Positions 28,327 to 37,406 of a stretch of DNA of 64,000 nt are shown piece by piece. Every line of letters begins with the position of its first letter. The first letter of the stretch is position 1. Below the pieces are notes generated by a model, which ran no database searches, was not told where the DNA came from, and saw nothing but the letters and a program-made list of their open reading frames with translations. Source of the DNA: Micromonospora sp. WMMA1947. Lineage in GTDB: Bacteria; Actinomycetota; Actinomycetes; Mycobacteriales; Micromonosporaceae. The stretch is taken from contig NZ_CP114909.1 in NCBI RefSeq assembly GCF_027497355.1, positions 2,790,001-2,854,000 of the forward strand, read 5' to 3'. A program made the position numbers and the translations under genes.

Positions 28327-30891
28327 TCAGAACGCGCAGGCGACGACCAGTTCGGTGGTGCGGTCGGGCAGCAGGTCCAGCTTCGCGATCCGGCCCGCCG
28401 CGCGCAGGTCGTCGGCGACCGTGCCGAGCTGCTCCAGCACGGCTGCCGGTCCGAGCGCCTCGGCCAGCGGCACCTCCGCCTTCATCGACAGCTTCCGTTC
28501 CGACTTGGCGCGGCGCACCTGACCCAGCGCGTCCGCGGCCAGCCGCAGCAGCTCCGGGTCACCCGGCGCCTCCATCGCGCGGCCCACCTCGTACGTGGTC
28601 GGCCACGGCGCGCGGTGCACCGACCCGTACCGCCACCACGACCAGACCTCCTCGGTGACGAACGGCAGCACCGGCGCGAACAGGCGCAACTGCACCGACA
28701 GCGCGGTCGCCAGCGCCGCCCGGGCCGAGTCGGCGGCCGGCCCGGTGCCGTAGGCGCGTTCCTTCACCAACTCGATGTAGTCGTCGCAGAACCGCCAGAA
28801 GAACGCCTCCGTGGCCATCAGGGCGGCCGTGTGGTCGTACCCGTCGAACGCGGTGGTCGCGGTCGCGACCACGCCGGACAGTTCGGCGAGCATCGCGGTG
28901 TCCAGCGGTTGGGTCGCCGCGGCCCGCAGCGCGTCGGCGGCGCCCAGCCCGAGCGCGAACCGCGACGCGTTGAGCAGCTTGGTGGCCAGCCGGCGGCCCA
29001 CCTTGACCTGGGCCGGGTCGAAGGCGAGGTCCATGCCCGGCTTGCCGTTGGCGGCCCAGTAGCGGACCGCGTCGGACCCGCTGCGCTCCAGCAGCGCCAT
29101 CGGGGTGACCACGTTGCCCTTGGACTTCGACATCTTCTTGCGATCCGGGTCGAGGATCCAGCCGGAGAGCACAGCGGTGTGCCACGGCAGTGCGCCGTGC
29201 TCCAGGTGGGACCGCGCCACGGTGGCGAACAGCCACGTCCGGATGATGTCGTGCCCCTGCGGGCGCAGGTCCATCGGGAAGACCCGGCCGAACAGGTCCG
29301 GGTCGGTCTCCCAGCCGCCGACGATCTGCGGGGTCAGCGACGAGGTGGCCCAGGTGTCCAGCACGTCCGGGTCGCCGGTGAAACCGCCCGGCACGCCGCG
29401 CTGCGACTCCTCGTATCCGGGTGGCGGTTCGCTCGTCGGGTCGATCGGGAGCGACGCCTCGTCCGGTGTGAGAGGGTGGGACCAGTCCGGCTCGCCAGTG
29501 TCGTCGAGCCGGTACCACACCGGCACCGGCACGCCGAAGAACCGCTGCCGGCTGACCAGCCAGTCCCCGGTGAGGCCGCCCACCCAGTGCTCGTAGCGGT
29601 GCCGCATGTGCTCCGGCACCCAGCGCAGCTCCCGCCCCCGGGCCAGCAGCTCCTCACGCAGGCCGGCGTCCCGGCCGCCGTTGCGCAGGTACCACTGCCG
29701 GGTCGAGACGATCTCCAGCGGCCGGTCGCCGCGCTCGTAGAACTTCACCGGGTGGGTGATCGGGCGCGGCTCGCCGACGAGGTCACCCGCGTCGGCCAGC
29801 AGCTCCACCAGCGTCCGCCGGGCGCCGTTCACCGTCTGCCCGGCCAGCGCCGCGTAGGGCTCGGCCGGCACGCCGGCCGGCGGCTCGGGCAGCAGCCGCC
29901 CATCCCGGCCGATCACCACGCGGGTGTCCAGCCGCAGCTCACGCCACCAGGTCACGTCGGTGAGGTCACCGAACGTGCAGACCATCGCGATGCCCGTGCC
30001 CTTGGCCGGGTCCGCCAGCGGGTGCGCGCGCACCGGCACCTCGACCCCGAATACCGGGGTACGCACGGACGCGTCGACCAGGTCCGCGTACCGCTCGTCG
30101 TCGAGGTGGCAGACCAGCGCCACGCAGGCCGGCAGTAGCTCCGGGCGGGTGGTGTCGATGAGCACCTCGCGGCCGTCCGGCCCGGTGAACCGCAGCCGGT
30201 GGTACGCGCCCGGCCGCTCCCGGTCCTCCAGTTCCGCCTGCGCGACGGCGGTGCCGTACCCGACGTCCCACAGTGTCGGCGCCTCGGCCTGGTACGCCTC
30301 ACCCCGGGCCAGGTTGCGCAGGAACGCGCGCTGGCTGGCGGCGCGGGCCGCCGACCCGATCGTGGTGTACGTCAGCGACCAGTCCACTGACAGCCCGAGC
30401 CGCCGCCACAGCGCCTCGAACGCCTTCTCGTCCTCCACCGTGAGCAGCTCGCACAGCTCGATGAAGTTGCGCCGGGAGATCGCCGTCGGGTTCTTCCGGG
30501 CCGCGTCGTCCACCGGCGCCGTCGGCGGGCGCCAGTCCTCGTCGTACGGCAGCGCCGGATCGGGACGCACGCCGTACACGTTCTGCACCCGGCGTTCGGT
30601 GGGCAGCCCGTTGTCGTCCCAGCCCATCGGGTAGAAGACCGTGCGTCCGCGCATCCGCTGGAACCGGGCCACCGTGTCCGTGTGCGTGTACGAGAAGACG
30701 TGCCCCATGTGCAGCTCGCCCGACACGGTCGGCGGGGGAGTGTCGATCGCGTATACGTCCGACCGCTCCTTCGTGCGGTCGAACGCGTACGTGCCGTTCT
30801 CCTGCCAGCGGCGGGCCCAGGTCTCCTCGAGGCCGTCCAGGCTCGGACGCTCGGGGACGCCGCCGCGGGCGCTCCTCGTCGTGTCGGTCAT
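28327..30891 (-). CDS. valS: Valyl-tRNA synthetase
   Basis: 854-aa class I aminoacyl-tRNA synthetase that charges tRNA-Val. The HIGH motif is HMGH at 61-64, inside DTPPPTVSGELHMGH. The KMSKS motif lies near residue 586. The editing domain is between them, and an anticodon-binding domain includes RFALGLGAADAL. WDDNGLPTERRVQN and the short C-terminus suggest the archaeal/actinobacterial type, which lacks the long C-terminal coiled coil of the E. coli enzyme. ATG at 30891 was chosen over an upstream Met because a TACCAT box stands 6 nt before it. Confidence 0.95.
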   Translation of the reverse strand: MTDTTRSARGGVPERPSLDGLEETWARRWQENGTYAFDRTKERSDVYAIDTPPPTVSGELHMGHVFSYTHTDTVARFQRMRGRTVFYPMGWDDNGLPTERRVQNVYGVRPDPALPYDEDWRPPTAPVDDAARKNPTAISRRNFIELCELLTVEDEKAFEALWRRLGLSVDWSLTYTTIGSAARAASQRAFLRNLARGEAYQAEAPTLWDVGYGTAVAQAELEDRERPGAYHRLRFTGPDGREVLIDTTRPELLPACVALVCHLDDERYADLVDASVRTPVFGVEVPVRAHPLADPAKGTGIAMVCTFGDLTDVTWWRELRLDTRVVIGRDGRLLPEPPAGVPAEPYAALAGQTVNGARRTLVELLADAGDLVGEPRPITHPVKFYERGDRPLEIVSTRQWYLRNGGRDAGLREELLARGRELRWVPEHMRHRYEHWVGGLTGDWLVSRQRFFGVPVPVWYRLDDTGEPDWSHPLTPDEASLPIDPTSEPPPGYEESQRGVPGGFTGDPDVLDTWATSSLTPQIVGGWETDPDLFGRVFPMDLRPQGHDIIRTWLFATVARSHLEHGALPWHTAVLSGWILDPDRKKMSKSKGNVVTPMALLERSGSDAVRYWAANGKPGMDLAFDPAQVKVGRRLATKLLNASRFALGLGAADALRAAATQPLDTAMLAELSGVVATATTAFDGYDHTAALMATEAFFWRFCDDYIELVKERAYGTGPAADSARAALATALSVQLRLFAPVLPFVTEEVWSWWRYGSVHRAPWPTTYEVGRAMEAPGDPELLRLAADALGQVRRAKSERKLSMKAEVPLAEALGPAAVLEQLGTVADDLRAAGRIAKLDLLPDRTTELVVACAF

Positions 30892-30897
30892 CAGCCG

Positions 30898-30903
30898 ATG
30901 GTA
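30898..30903 (-). promoter_or_regulatory. -10 box of a leaderless valS mRNA
   Basis: Minus-strand TACCAT followed by 6 nt and the ATG, with no Shine-Dalgarno. No T-box leader of the kind that controls many synthetase genes can fit here. Confidence 0.5.
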
Positions 30904-30961
30904 GGCAGCCCGGCTGCGCCGCTCCACGACTTTCCCCACCCCGCGCGTCCCCGCGGGAGAG

Positions 30962-32884
30962 CTAGAGGAGGGAGTCGCGCCACTGCCGGTGCAGGGCGGC
31001 GTAGCGGCCGTCGGCGGCGATCAGCTCGGCCGGTGGGCCGTCCTCCACGATCCGGCCGTCGTCGAGCACCAGGACCCGGTCGGCCGTCTCGACTGTGGAG
31101 AGCCGGTGGGCGATGACGAGTGCGGTGCGGTCGCGCAGCACGCTGTGCAGGGCCCGCTGCACCAGGCGTTCGGTCGGCACGTCGAGCGCCGAGGTCGCCT
31201 CGTCGAGGATCAGCACCCGGGGGTCGGCGAGGAACGCGCGGGCGAACGCGACGAGCTGACGCTGCCCGGCGGAGAGCCGGCCGCCGCGACGGTGCACGTC
31301 GGTGGCGTACCCGTCGGGGAGCGCGGCGATGAAGTCGTGCGCGCCGATGGCCCGCGCGGCGGCGACCACCGCCTCGTCGTCGGCGTCCGGGCGGCCGAAC
31401 CTGATGTTGTCGGCCACGGAACCGCTGAACAGGTGGGTCTCCTGGGTCACCAGCACCACCGCCCGGCGCAGCTCGGCATCGGCCAGGTCGCGCAGATCCA
31501 CCCCGTCCAGCCGGACCGCACCCGCGTCCGGGTCGTGGAAGCGGGCGACGAGCTTCGCGACAGTGGACTTGCCGGCGCCGGTCGGCCCGATCAGCGCCAC
31601 TGTCTGCCCCGGCGGCACGGTCAGGTCGAGGCCGGACAGGATCGGCGTCCGGCGGCGGTAGCCGAAGTCGACGTCGCGGAAGACGATCGCACCGCGCGGT
31701 GGCCCGCCGGGCAGCGGCAGCGGCCGGGCCGGTTCGGGCACCGCCGGGTGCTCGTCCAGCACGCCGGCCAGCTTCTCCAGCGCGGCGGTCGCCGACTGCA
31801 GCGAGTTGTAGAACTGGCTCAGCTCCTCCATCGGCTCGAAGAACCGGCGCAGGTAGAGCAGGAACGCGGCGAGCACGCCCACCTCGACGCCGCCGCCCAG
31901 CACCCGCCAGCCGCCGTACCCGAGCACCACCGCCGCGGTCAGGTTGCCGATCAGCCGGATGCCCGGCGAGTAGATCGCGATCAGCCGGAACGCGCGCAGG
32001 CTGGAGCGCCGGTAGTCGTCGTTCACCGCGCCGAAGATGCGGTCGTTGCGGTCCTCCCGCCGGTACGCCTGCACGGCCCGGATCCCGCGCAGGGACTCGA
32101 CGAAGTGCACGATGACCAGCGCCACCGCCTCCCGGGTGCGCCGGTACGCCCCGGCCGACGCGCGGGCGAACCAGCGGGACAGCACGAACAGGAACGGGAA
32201 CGCGAGCAGTGTCACCGCCGCCAGCGGCAGGTCCAGCCAGAGCAGGATGCCCGCCACGGACAGTACCGACAGCCCGGCCATCACCAGCTTGTCGATGCCG
32301 CCGTCGACCAGCTCGCCGATCGACTCCAGGTCGCTGGTCAGCCGGGACACCATCCGCCCCGACGTGTAGCGCTCGTGGAACCCGACGTCGAGGCGCAGGA
32401 AGTGCCCGTACACCCGGCGGCGCAGGTCCAGCAGGACGGCCTGGCCGATCCGGGCGGCGAGGGTGAGGAACGCGCGCCGGGCCGTGTACTCGACAGCGGT
32501 GGCGACCACGAACGCGGCGGCGACGACGATCAGCGGGCCGGGGTCGCCGGCCCGCAGCGGACCGATGCCCCTGTCGATGCCGAGCATGACCAGGTACGGC
32601 CCGGACATCGCGGCGGCGTTCTGCGCCAGCAGCAACACCACCGCCAGCCCCAGCGCACGCCGGTGCGGGCGGAGCAGCAGCCGCAGCAGCAGCCGGCTGC
32701 GGGCGCGCAGCCGGGCCACCGCCTCCGGGGACGAGTCCTCGGCCCGGCTGCGGTCCGCGTCCGGATCGGCGGCCCGCCCCCGCCACCGGGACAGGTCGTC
32801 ACCGCTGCCACCGCGTGCGCCAGTCGTTCCGGAGCCGTTCGGCGCGTCGCGGGGCCGGGGCACTCGCGGCGCGCGGCCGGTCAC
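30962..32884 (-). CDS. ABC exporter half-transporter with consensus Walker B glutamate
   Basis: 640-aa type IV ABC exporter subunit. A charged, disordered head (residues 1-60) is followed by six transmembrane helices to ~370 and then a nucleotide-binding domain. Motifs: Walker A GPTGAGKST, signature LSAGQRQLVAFARAFL (Ala for the usual second Gly), Walker B LILDEATSALDV with the catalytic Glu, and H-loop VIAHRLST. GTG start overlaps the stop of its partner by 4 bp. The two genes form a heterodimer. Substrates of such pairs are often hydrophobic drugs or lipids, unproven here. Confidence 0.93.
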   Translation of the reverse strand: MTGRAPRVPRPRDAPNGSGTTGARGGSGDDLSRWRGRAADPDADRSRAEDSSPEAVARLRARSRLLLRLLLRPHRRALGLAVVLLLAQNAAAMSGPYLVMLGIDRGIGPLRAGDPGPLIVVAAAFVVATAVEYTARRAFLTLAARIGQAVLLDLRRRVYGHFLRLDVGFHERYTSGRMVSRLTSDLESIGELVDGGIDKLVMAGLSVLSVAGILLWLDLPLAAVTLLAFPFLFVLSRWFARASAGAYRRTREAVALVIVHFVESLRGIRAVQAYRREDRNDRIFGAVNDDYRRSSLRAFRLIAIYSPGIRLIGNLTAAVVLGYGGWRVLGGGVEVGVLAAFLLYLRRFFEPMEELSQFYNSLQSATAALEKLAGVLDEHPAVPEPARPLPLPGGPPRGAIVFRDVDFGYRRRTPILSGLDLTVPPGQTVALIGPTGAGKSTVAKLVARFHDPDAGAVRLDGVDLRDLADAELRRAVVLVTQETHLFSGSVADNIRFGRPDADDEAVVAAARAIGAHDFIAALPDGYATDVHRRGGRLSAGQRQLVAFARAFLADPRVLILDEATSALDVPTERLVQRALHSVLRDRTALVIAHRLSTVETADRVLVLDDGRIVEDGPPAELIAADGRYAALHRQWRDSLL

Positions 32885-34701
32885 GAGCGCACCAGGCCGA
32901 CGCCGTCGCTCCGTCGCTCCGGCTCGGCGGACAGCACCGCCCGGTAGGCGGGTACCCGGGCCAGCAGCTCCGAGTGGGTGCCGACGGCGACGATCCGGCC
33001 GTCGTCGAGCAACGCCACCCGGTCCGCCAGCGCCACCGTCGAGGGACGGTGCGCCACCAGCAGGGTCGTGGTGGCGGTCTCCCGCAGGACCCGGCGCAGG
33101 GCCGCCTCGACGAGCGCCTCGGTGTGCACGTCGAGCGCGGAGAGCGGGTCGTCGAGCACCAGGACCGCGGGCCGGCCGAGCACCGCACGCGCCAGCGCGA
33201 GGCGCTGCCGCTGCCCGCCGGACAGCGACAGCCCTTGCTCACCGACCCGGGTCGCCAGGCCCCACGGCAGCTCGTACGCGAATTCCGCCTGGGCCAGCGC
33301 CAGCGCGGCCCGGACCTCGTCCTCGCTGGCGTCCGGCCGGCCCAGGGTCAGGTTCTCCCAGACCGACATGGAGAACAGCGTCGGCTCCTCGAACGCCACG
33401 GCGACCAGCCGGCGCAACGAGTCCAGCCGCAGGTCACGTACGTCGTGGCCGTCGAGCGTGATCCGGCCGCCGGTCACCTCGTGCAGCCGGGGGACCAGCG
33501 ACAGCAGCGTGCTCTTGCCGCAGCCGGTGACGCCGACCAGCGCCATCGTCTCGCCCGGCTCGACGGTCAGGTCCAGGTCGCGCAGCACCGGGCCGGACGT
33601 GCCGGGGTAGCGGAAGCGGACCCCCTCGAAGCGGAGCCGGCCGCGTGCCTCGCCCCGGTCGAGCGACCGGGCGTGCGGGGCGTCCACGATGGTCGGCGGC
33701 GTGTCCAGGACCTCCTGGATCCGGTCGGCGGCGGTCGCGGCCTCCTGGCCGTTGGCGATGATCCAGCCCAGCGACTGCACCGGCCAGATCAGCATGAGCT
33801 GAAGGCTGACGAACGCGACCAGCTCCCCGATGGACAGCACGCCGTCGGCGACCGCTGCGGCGCCGGCCACCAGGACCGCGCCGAGCGTCAGGTTCGGCAC
33901 CAGGTCGAACAGCGCGGAGGTACGCGCCAGCAGCCGAGCCTTGCCGATCCCGGTGTCGTGCAGCCGGCGCGCACCGACGGCGAACCGGGCCGCCAGTTCC
34001 GGCCCGCGCCCGTACGCCCGCATGGTGCGCAATCCCAGCGCCGTCTCCTCGACCAGCGTGGCGACGTCGCCCTGCTGGTCCTGCATGCGGCGCGACGCCG
34101 CGTGGTAGTGCCGGGCGAAGCGGCGGCTGATCAGGAACAGCGGTACGGCGCTGGCCGCCACCAGCAGCCCCAGCCACAGGTGCAGCCGGATCAGCAGCGC
34201 CACCACCGCCGCGTAGGTGACCAGGTTGAGCACCAGGAACAGCAGCCCGAAGGAGAGGAACCGCCGGATCACCGAGAGGTCGCTGGTGATCCGGGACAGC
34301 AACTGGCCGGACTGCCAGCGGTCGTGGAAGCCGGCCGGAAGCCGCTGCAGGTGGGCGTAGATGTCGGCGCGGATGGCGGCCTCCATGCCCACCGAGGACG
34401 ACGACTGCGTCCAGCGGCGGATGAAGATGAGGACCGCCTCGGCCACGCCGAGCAGCAGCGCCAGCGCGCCGAGCCGCAGCAGCCCGGCCTCGTCGTGCCG
34501 GGCCACCGGCCCGTCGACGACCCGCTGCACCACGAGCGGAACGGTCAGGCTCGCCGCGGTGGCCGCAAGCGCCGCGACCAGCAGCCAGGCGAACTCCGTC
34601 GCGTACGGGCGCAGGTAGGGCCGCAGCCGCCAGAGGTTGCGCAGCGGCTGGGACCGGGCGTCGATATGCGCCGCGGGGTTGCCGTCGCTGGACGCGGGCA
34701 C
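32881..34701 (-). CDS. ABC exporter half-transporter with degenerate Walker B
   Basis: 606-aa partner exporter subunit with six helices in residues ~35-320. The nucleotide-binding domain has Walker A GVTGCGKST, signature LSGGQRQRLALARAVL and H-loop LVAHRPST. Walker B reads VLVLDDPLSALDV, so the catalytic Glu is replaced by Asp. This is the hallmark of heterodimeric exporters with one non-hydrolysing site, such as TM287/288 or BmrCD. GTG start preceded by a promoter-like TACCGT, so the pair is probably transcribed from a leaderless mRNA. Confidence 0.93.
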   Translation of the reverse strand: MPASSDGNPAAHIDARSQPLRNLWRLRPYLRPYATEFAWLLVAALAATAASLTVPLVVQRVVDGPVARHDEAGLLRLGALALLLGVAEAVLIFIRRWTQSSSSVGMEAAIRADIYAHLQRLPAGFHDRWQSGQLLSRITSDLSVIRRFLSFGLLFLVLNLVTYAAVVALLIRLHLWLGLLVAASAVPLFLISRRFARHYHAASRRMQDQQGDVATLVEETALGLRTMRAYGRGPELAARFAVGARRLHDTGIGKARLLARTSALFDLVPNLTLGAVLVAGAAAVADGVLSIGELVAFVSLQLMLIWPVQSLGWIIANGQEAATAADRIQEVLDTPPTIVDAPHARSLDRGEARGRLRFEGVRFRYPGTSGPVLRDLDLTVEPGETMALVGVTGCGKSTLLSLVPRLHEVTGGRITLDGHDVRDLRLDSLRRLVAVAFEEPTLFSMSVWENLTLGRPDASEDEVRAALALAQAEFAYELPWGLATRVGEQGLSLSGGQRQRLALARAVLGRPAVLVLDDPLSALDVHTEALVEAALRRVLRETATTTLLVAHRPSTVALADRVALLDDGRIVAVGTHSELLARVPAYRAVLSAEPERRSDGVGLVRS

Positions 34702-34707
34702 TACCCG

Positions 34708-34713
34708 ACGGTA
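34708..34713 (-). promoter_or_regulatory. -10 box of the leaderless ABC exporter mRNA
   Basis: Minus-strand TACCGT, 6 nt before the GTG start, without a Shine-Dalgarno. It lies in the 37-bp gap after ogt, so the exporter can be expressed independently of the repair genes. Confidence 0.45.
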
Positions 34714-34738
34714 GCCGCCGGGGGTGACAGTCTCGCTG

Positions 34739-35251
34739 TCAGCTAGCCGTCACCCGTCCCTCATGCCCGAGAAGCCACTTCTTCACGTCCAGCCCCCAGC
34801 GGTAGCCGCCGAGTGAGCCGTCGGTACGCAGCACCCGGTGGCAGGGGACGAACAACGCGGCGGCGTTGCGCGCGCAGGCAGCCGCGGCGGCCCGGATCGC
34901 AGCCGGCCGCCCGGCCAGCGCGGCGAACGCGGTGTAGGTGACCGGGTCGCCGGGCTTGACGTCGCGCAGCACCTGCCAGGCGTGCGTCAGGAAGGGCCCG
35001 CCGGTGTGCTGCTCGACGGCGATCGCGTCGATGGCGGCCAGGTCACCGTCCAGGTAGGCCCGGACGGCGGTGGTCACCGGACCGAGGTCGGCCCGTTCCC
35101 GCAGGTCGCCGCGCAGTCTCGGGTGGATCAGCGGCAGCAGGGCCGCCGGTTCGGCGGTGAAGCCCGCCGCGCGTACCGCGCCGGCCGGGCCGGTGAGCAC
35201 GCTCAACGGGCCGGCGGGAGTGTCGATGACGGTGCTGTCCACAGTGTTCAT
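34739..35251 (-). CDS. ogt: Methylated-DNA--protein-cysteine methyltransferase
   Basis: 170-aa suicide enzyme that removes O6-methyl from guanine. The active-site motif is PCHRVL with acceptor Cys137. The wing SLGGYRWGLDVKKWLL and the helix-turn-helix VTYTAFAALAGRPAAIRAAA are typical. The start MNTVDSTVI has GGAGAG upstream and overlaps the ada-alkA stop by 4 bp (ATGA), giving a two-gene alkylation-repair operon. Confidence 0.95.
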   Translation of the reverse strand: MNTVDSTVIDTPAGPLSVLTGPAGAVRAAGFTAEPAALLPLIHPRLRGDLRERADLGPVTTAVRAYLDGDLAAIDAIAVEQHTGGPFLTHAWQVLRDVKPGDPVTYTAFAALAGRPAAIRAAAAACARNAAALFVPCHRVLRTDGSLGGYRWGLDVKKWLLGHEGRVTAS

Positions 35252-36699
35252 GCTGCTCTCCAGAGTCGGATCGTCGCGTACGACCGCCAGGGACGCCAGC
35301 GGTCGGCGTACGCGGTCAGGGTCTTCGGGTCGTCGGACAGGCCGAGCGCGGCTGCGCCGCGGCGTACGCCCAGGTCGGTGGTGAGGGCGACATCGGGGTC
35401 GCCGAGTGCGCGCATGGCCAGGTAGCCGGTGGTCCACGGGCCGATGCCGGGCAGCGCGGCCAGTCGCCGGACCGCCTCCTCCCGGTCGCCCCCGGGTTCC
35501 AGGTCGAGTTCGCCGTCGGCGACGGCGCGGGCCAGCGCCCGGATCGTCTCCCGGCGTGCCGCCGGCATCCGGAACGCCGCGTCCGGCGCCGCGAGCACCT
35601 GCGCCGGGCCGGGGAACGCCACCAGGCCGTCCGCCGGATCGTCGGTGCCCGCACCCCCGGTGGATCGGGTGGCGGCCAGCAGGCGGGTGAGCGTGGTCCG
35701 TGCCGAGGTCAGCGAGACCTGCTGGGTGGCGACGGCACGGACGGCCAGCTCGAACCCGTCGACCGCGTGCGGGAGCCGGACGCCCGGCTCGGCCGCGACG
35801 GCCGGGGCCAGCGCGGGGTCGTCGGCCAGGGTGGCGTCCACCGCGACCGGGTCGGCGTCCAGGTCGAGCAGGCGGCGGCAGCGGGCCACCGCGGGGGCCA
35901 GGTCACGCATGTCGGCCAGCCGCAGCGTGGCGGCCACGTGGCCGTCGGCAGGGGTCAGCGCCACCGTGGCGGGACCGTGCGGCAGGCGCAGCCCGCGGTG
36001 GTAGGTGCCGTCGCGGACCACCTCGACGTCGGGCAGCGCGCGCAGCGCGAGGAAGTCCAGCAGCGCGCCCGCGTGCAGCGGGGGCCGGTATGCCAGCCGC
36101 AGCGAGAGCGTGCCCGCCCCGGTGGTCGCGGCCGGGCTGCGGCGCCCGACCCGCAGCTCGGACGGGGTGCCGCCGTAGACCTCGCGAACCGTGTCGTTGA
36201 ACTGCCGGACGCTGCCGAACCCGGCGGCGAAGGCCACCTCGGCGAGGCCGAGACCGGTGGTCTCGATCAGGATCCGGGCGGTCTGCGCGCGCTGGGCGCG
36301 GGCCAGCGCCAGCGGGCCGGCGCCCAGCTCGGCCCGGAGCATCCGGTGCAGGTGCCGCTCGGTGTAGCCCAGCCGGGTGGCCAGCCCGGGCACCCCGTCG
36401 CGGTCGACCACGCCGTCGGCGATCAGCCGCATGGCGCGGCCGACCAGGTCGGCTCGGACGTCCCACTGGGGCGAGCCGGGCGCCGCGTCCGGCCGGCACC
36501 GGCGGCACGCCCGAAGCCCGGCCCCCTGCGCGGCGGCTGCGGACGGGAAGAACCGGACGTTGCGCCGTTTCGGTGTCATCGCCGGACAGGACGGCCGGCA
36601 GTAGATCCCGGTCGACGTCACGCCGGTGTAGAACCAGCCGTCGAACCGCGGGTCGCGGCTGTCGACGGCTCGGTAGCACCGCTCGAAGTCCAGTTCCAT
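35248..36699 (-). CDS. Ada-AlkA fusion: methyl-sensing regulator and 3-methyladenine glycosylase
   Basis: 483-aa three-part protein. Residues 1-75 are the AdaA domain with zinc ligands Cys34, Cys38, Cys65 and Cys68; Cys38 matches the methyl-phosphotriester acceptor. Residues ~85-185 are an AraC-type helix-turn-helix (LATRLGYTERHLHRMLRAELG). Residues ~195-483 form AlkA with an N-terminal beta domain and the HhH-GPD glycosylase (ALPGIGPWTTGYLAMRALGDPD). It lacks the Ogt half of E. coli Ada, which is supplied by the overlapping ogt gene. Probably self-activates when methylated. Confidence 0.94.
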   Translation of the reverse strand: MELDFERCYRAVDSRDPRFDGWFYTGVTSTGIYCRPSCPAMTPKRRNVRFFPSAAAAQGAGLRACRRCRPDAAPGSPQWDVRADLVGRAMRLIADGVVDRDGVPGLATRLGYTERHLHRMLRAELGAGPLALARAQRAQTARILIETTGLGLAEVAFAAGFGSVRQFNDTVREVYGGTPSELRVGRRSPAATTGAGTLSLRLAYRPPLHAGALLDFLALRALPDVEVVRDGTYHRGLRLPHGPATVALTPADGHVAATLRLADMRDLAPAVARCRRLLDLDADPVAVDATLADDPALAPAVAAEPGVRLPHAVDGFELAVRAVATQQVSLTSARTTLTRLLAATRSTGGAGTDDPADGLVAFPGPAQVLAAPDAAFRMPAARRETIRALARAVADGELDLEPGGDREEAVRRLAALPGIGPWTTGYLAMRALGDPDVALTTDLGVRRGAAALGLSDDPKTLTAYADRWRPWRSYATIRLWRAA

Positions 36700-36909
36700 G
36701 CCACGATCCTGCCCTGCAGCTCCGACGCTCGGCTGGCGGGATTCGGACATCACGTGCGGCAGTCGCGCCAGCTCGGGGAAGTGGCGGTGTCAACGGTCCC
36801 GGGATGCAGCCACCTCGCCGAGGTGGCGTGGATCATGGACGGCGGACCCGAGAAAGTGTCGTAAGTGGTCGGTACCGTCCCGCCACCAACTCAAGAAAAG
36901 GTGCGGGGC

Positions 36910-36942
36910 ATGGTGAGCGTGGCCGGGCGGGGTGTCCGCTGA
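36910..36942 (+). CDS. Possible 10-codon leader ORF
   Basis: ATG-GTG-AGC through CGC-TGA encodes MVSVAGRGVR, and its TGA shares one base with the ATG of the next gene (TGATG). AAGGTG lies 5 nt before its ATG, whereas the downstream gene has only a weak site inside this leader. Such an arrangement couples translation of the main gene to the leader. Not proven to be translated. Confidence 0.35.
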   Translation: MVSVAGRGVR

Positions 36943-37406
36943 TGCGATCGGGGCGAGCACCGCTTGACGCCGCGGTGGTGGAGGGCTTCTACGAGCGGAT
37001 GCGGGTGGTGGCGCCGGCCGCCTACGGCGCGATCGAGCGTGACCGGGCCGGTGACCCCGGTCGCCCCTTCGCGGACACCGCTTGCGGCCGGCTGGCCGGC
37101 TCCCTCGACCCCGACGGGCTGCGCGCGCTCGGCATGTGGGCCCACCACTGGTGCATGCGCTTCTACGACGACGACACCCGGGTCGGCCTGCGACTGGTCC
37201 GCGAGATCGCCGCCCGGTCCGGCCTCGGCTGGACCGCCGACGAGGTGCGGTGGTTGCTCGACCGGTCGTACGCGGCCGGGCCCGCCGCCGCGCACCGGTT
37301 CACGCTTCCGCTCGCGGCAGCGGCGCAACTACCGGCCGGTGCGCTGCCCGAGGGCGTCGCCGCCGAGGCGTGGCCGGACGACTGGCGCCGGCTGCGGGCC
37401 GGCTGA
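36942..37406 (+). CDS. Hypothetical protein, helical
   Basis: 154-aa protein not recognised. It is mostly alpha-helical and Ala/Arg-rich, with a Trp/His patch MWAHHWCMRFYDDDTRVGLR in the middle and WPDDWRRLRAG at the C-terminus. There is no signal or membrane segment. Start fixed by overlap with the upstream leader ORF. Its last 244 bp are antisense to the extended 3' end of the EamA permease gene. The upstream gap (36700-36909) contains only a 7-bp-stem hairpin at 36810-36826. Confidence 0.6.
   Translation: MRSGRAPLDAAVVEGFYERMRVVAPAAYGAIERDRAGDPGRPFADTACGRLAGSLDPDGLRALGMWAHHWCMRFYDDDTRVGLRLVREIAARSGLGWTADEVRWLLDRSYAAGPAAAHRFTLPLAAAAQLPAGALPEGVAAEAWPDDWRRLRAG

Noticed and set aside
35767..36864. 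Long plus-strand ORF opposite ada-alkA
   Set aside because: Antisense shadow typical of high-GC DNA; the minus strand carries all conserved motifs.
36781..36864. Apparent protein remnant (SHLAEVAWIMDGG) upstream of the leader ORF
   Set aside because: Too short to assign to a family and largely accounted for by a hairpin at 36810-36826.
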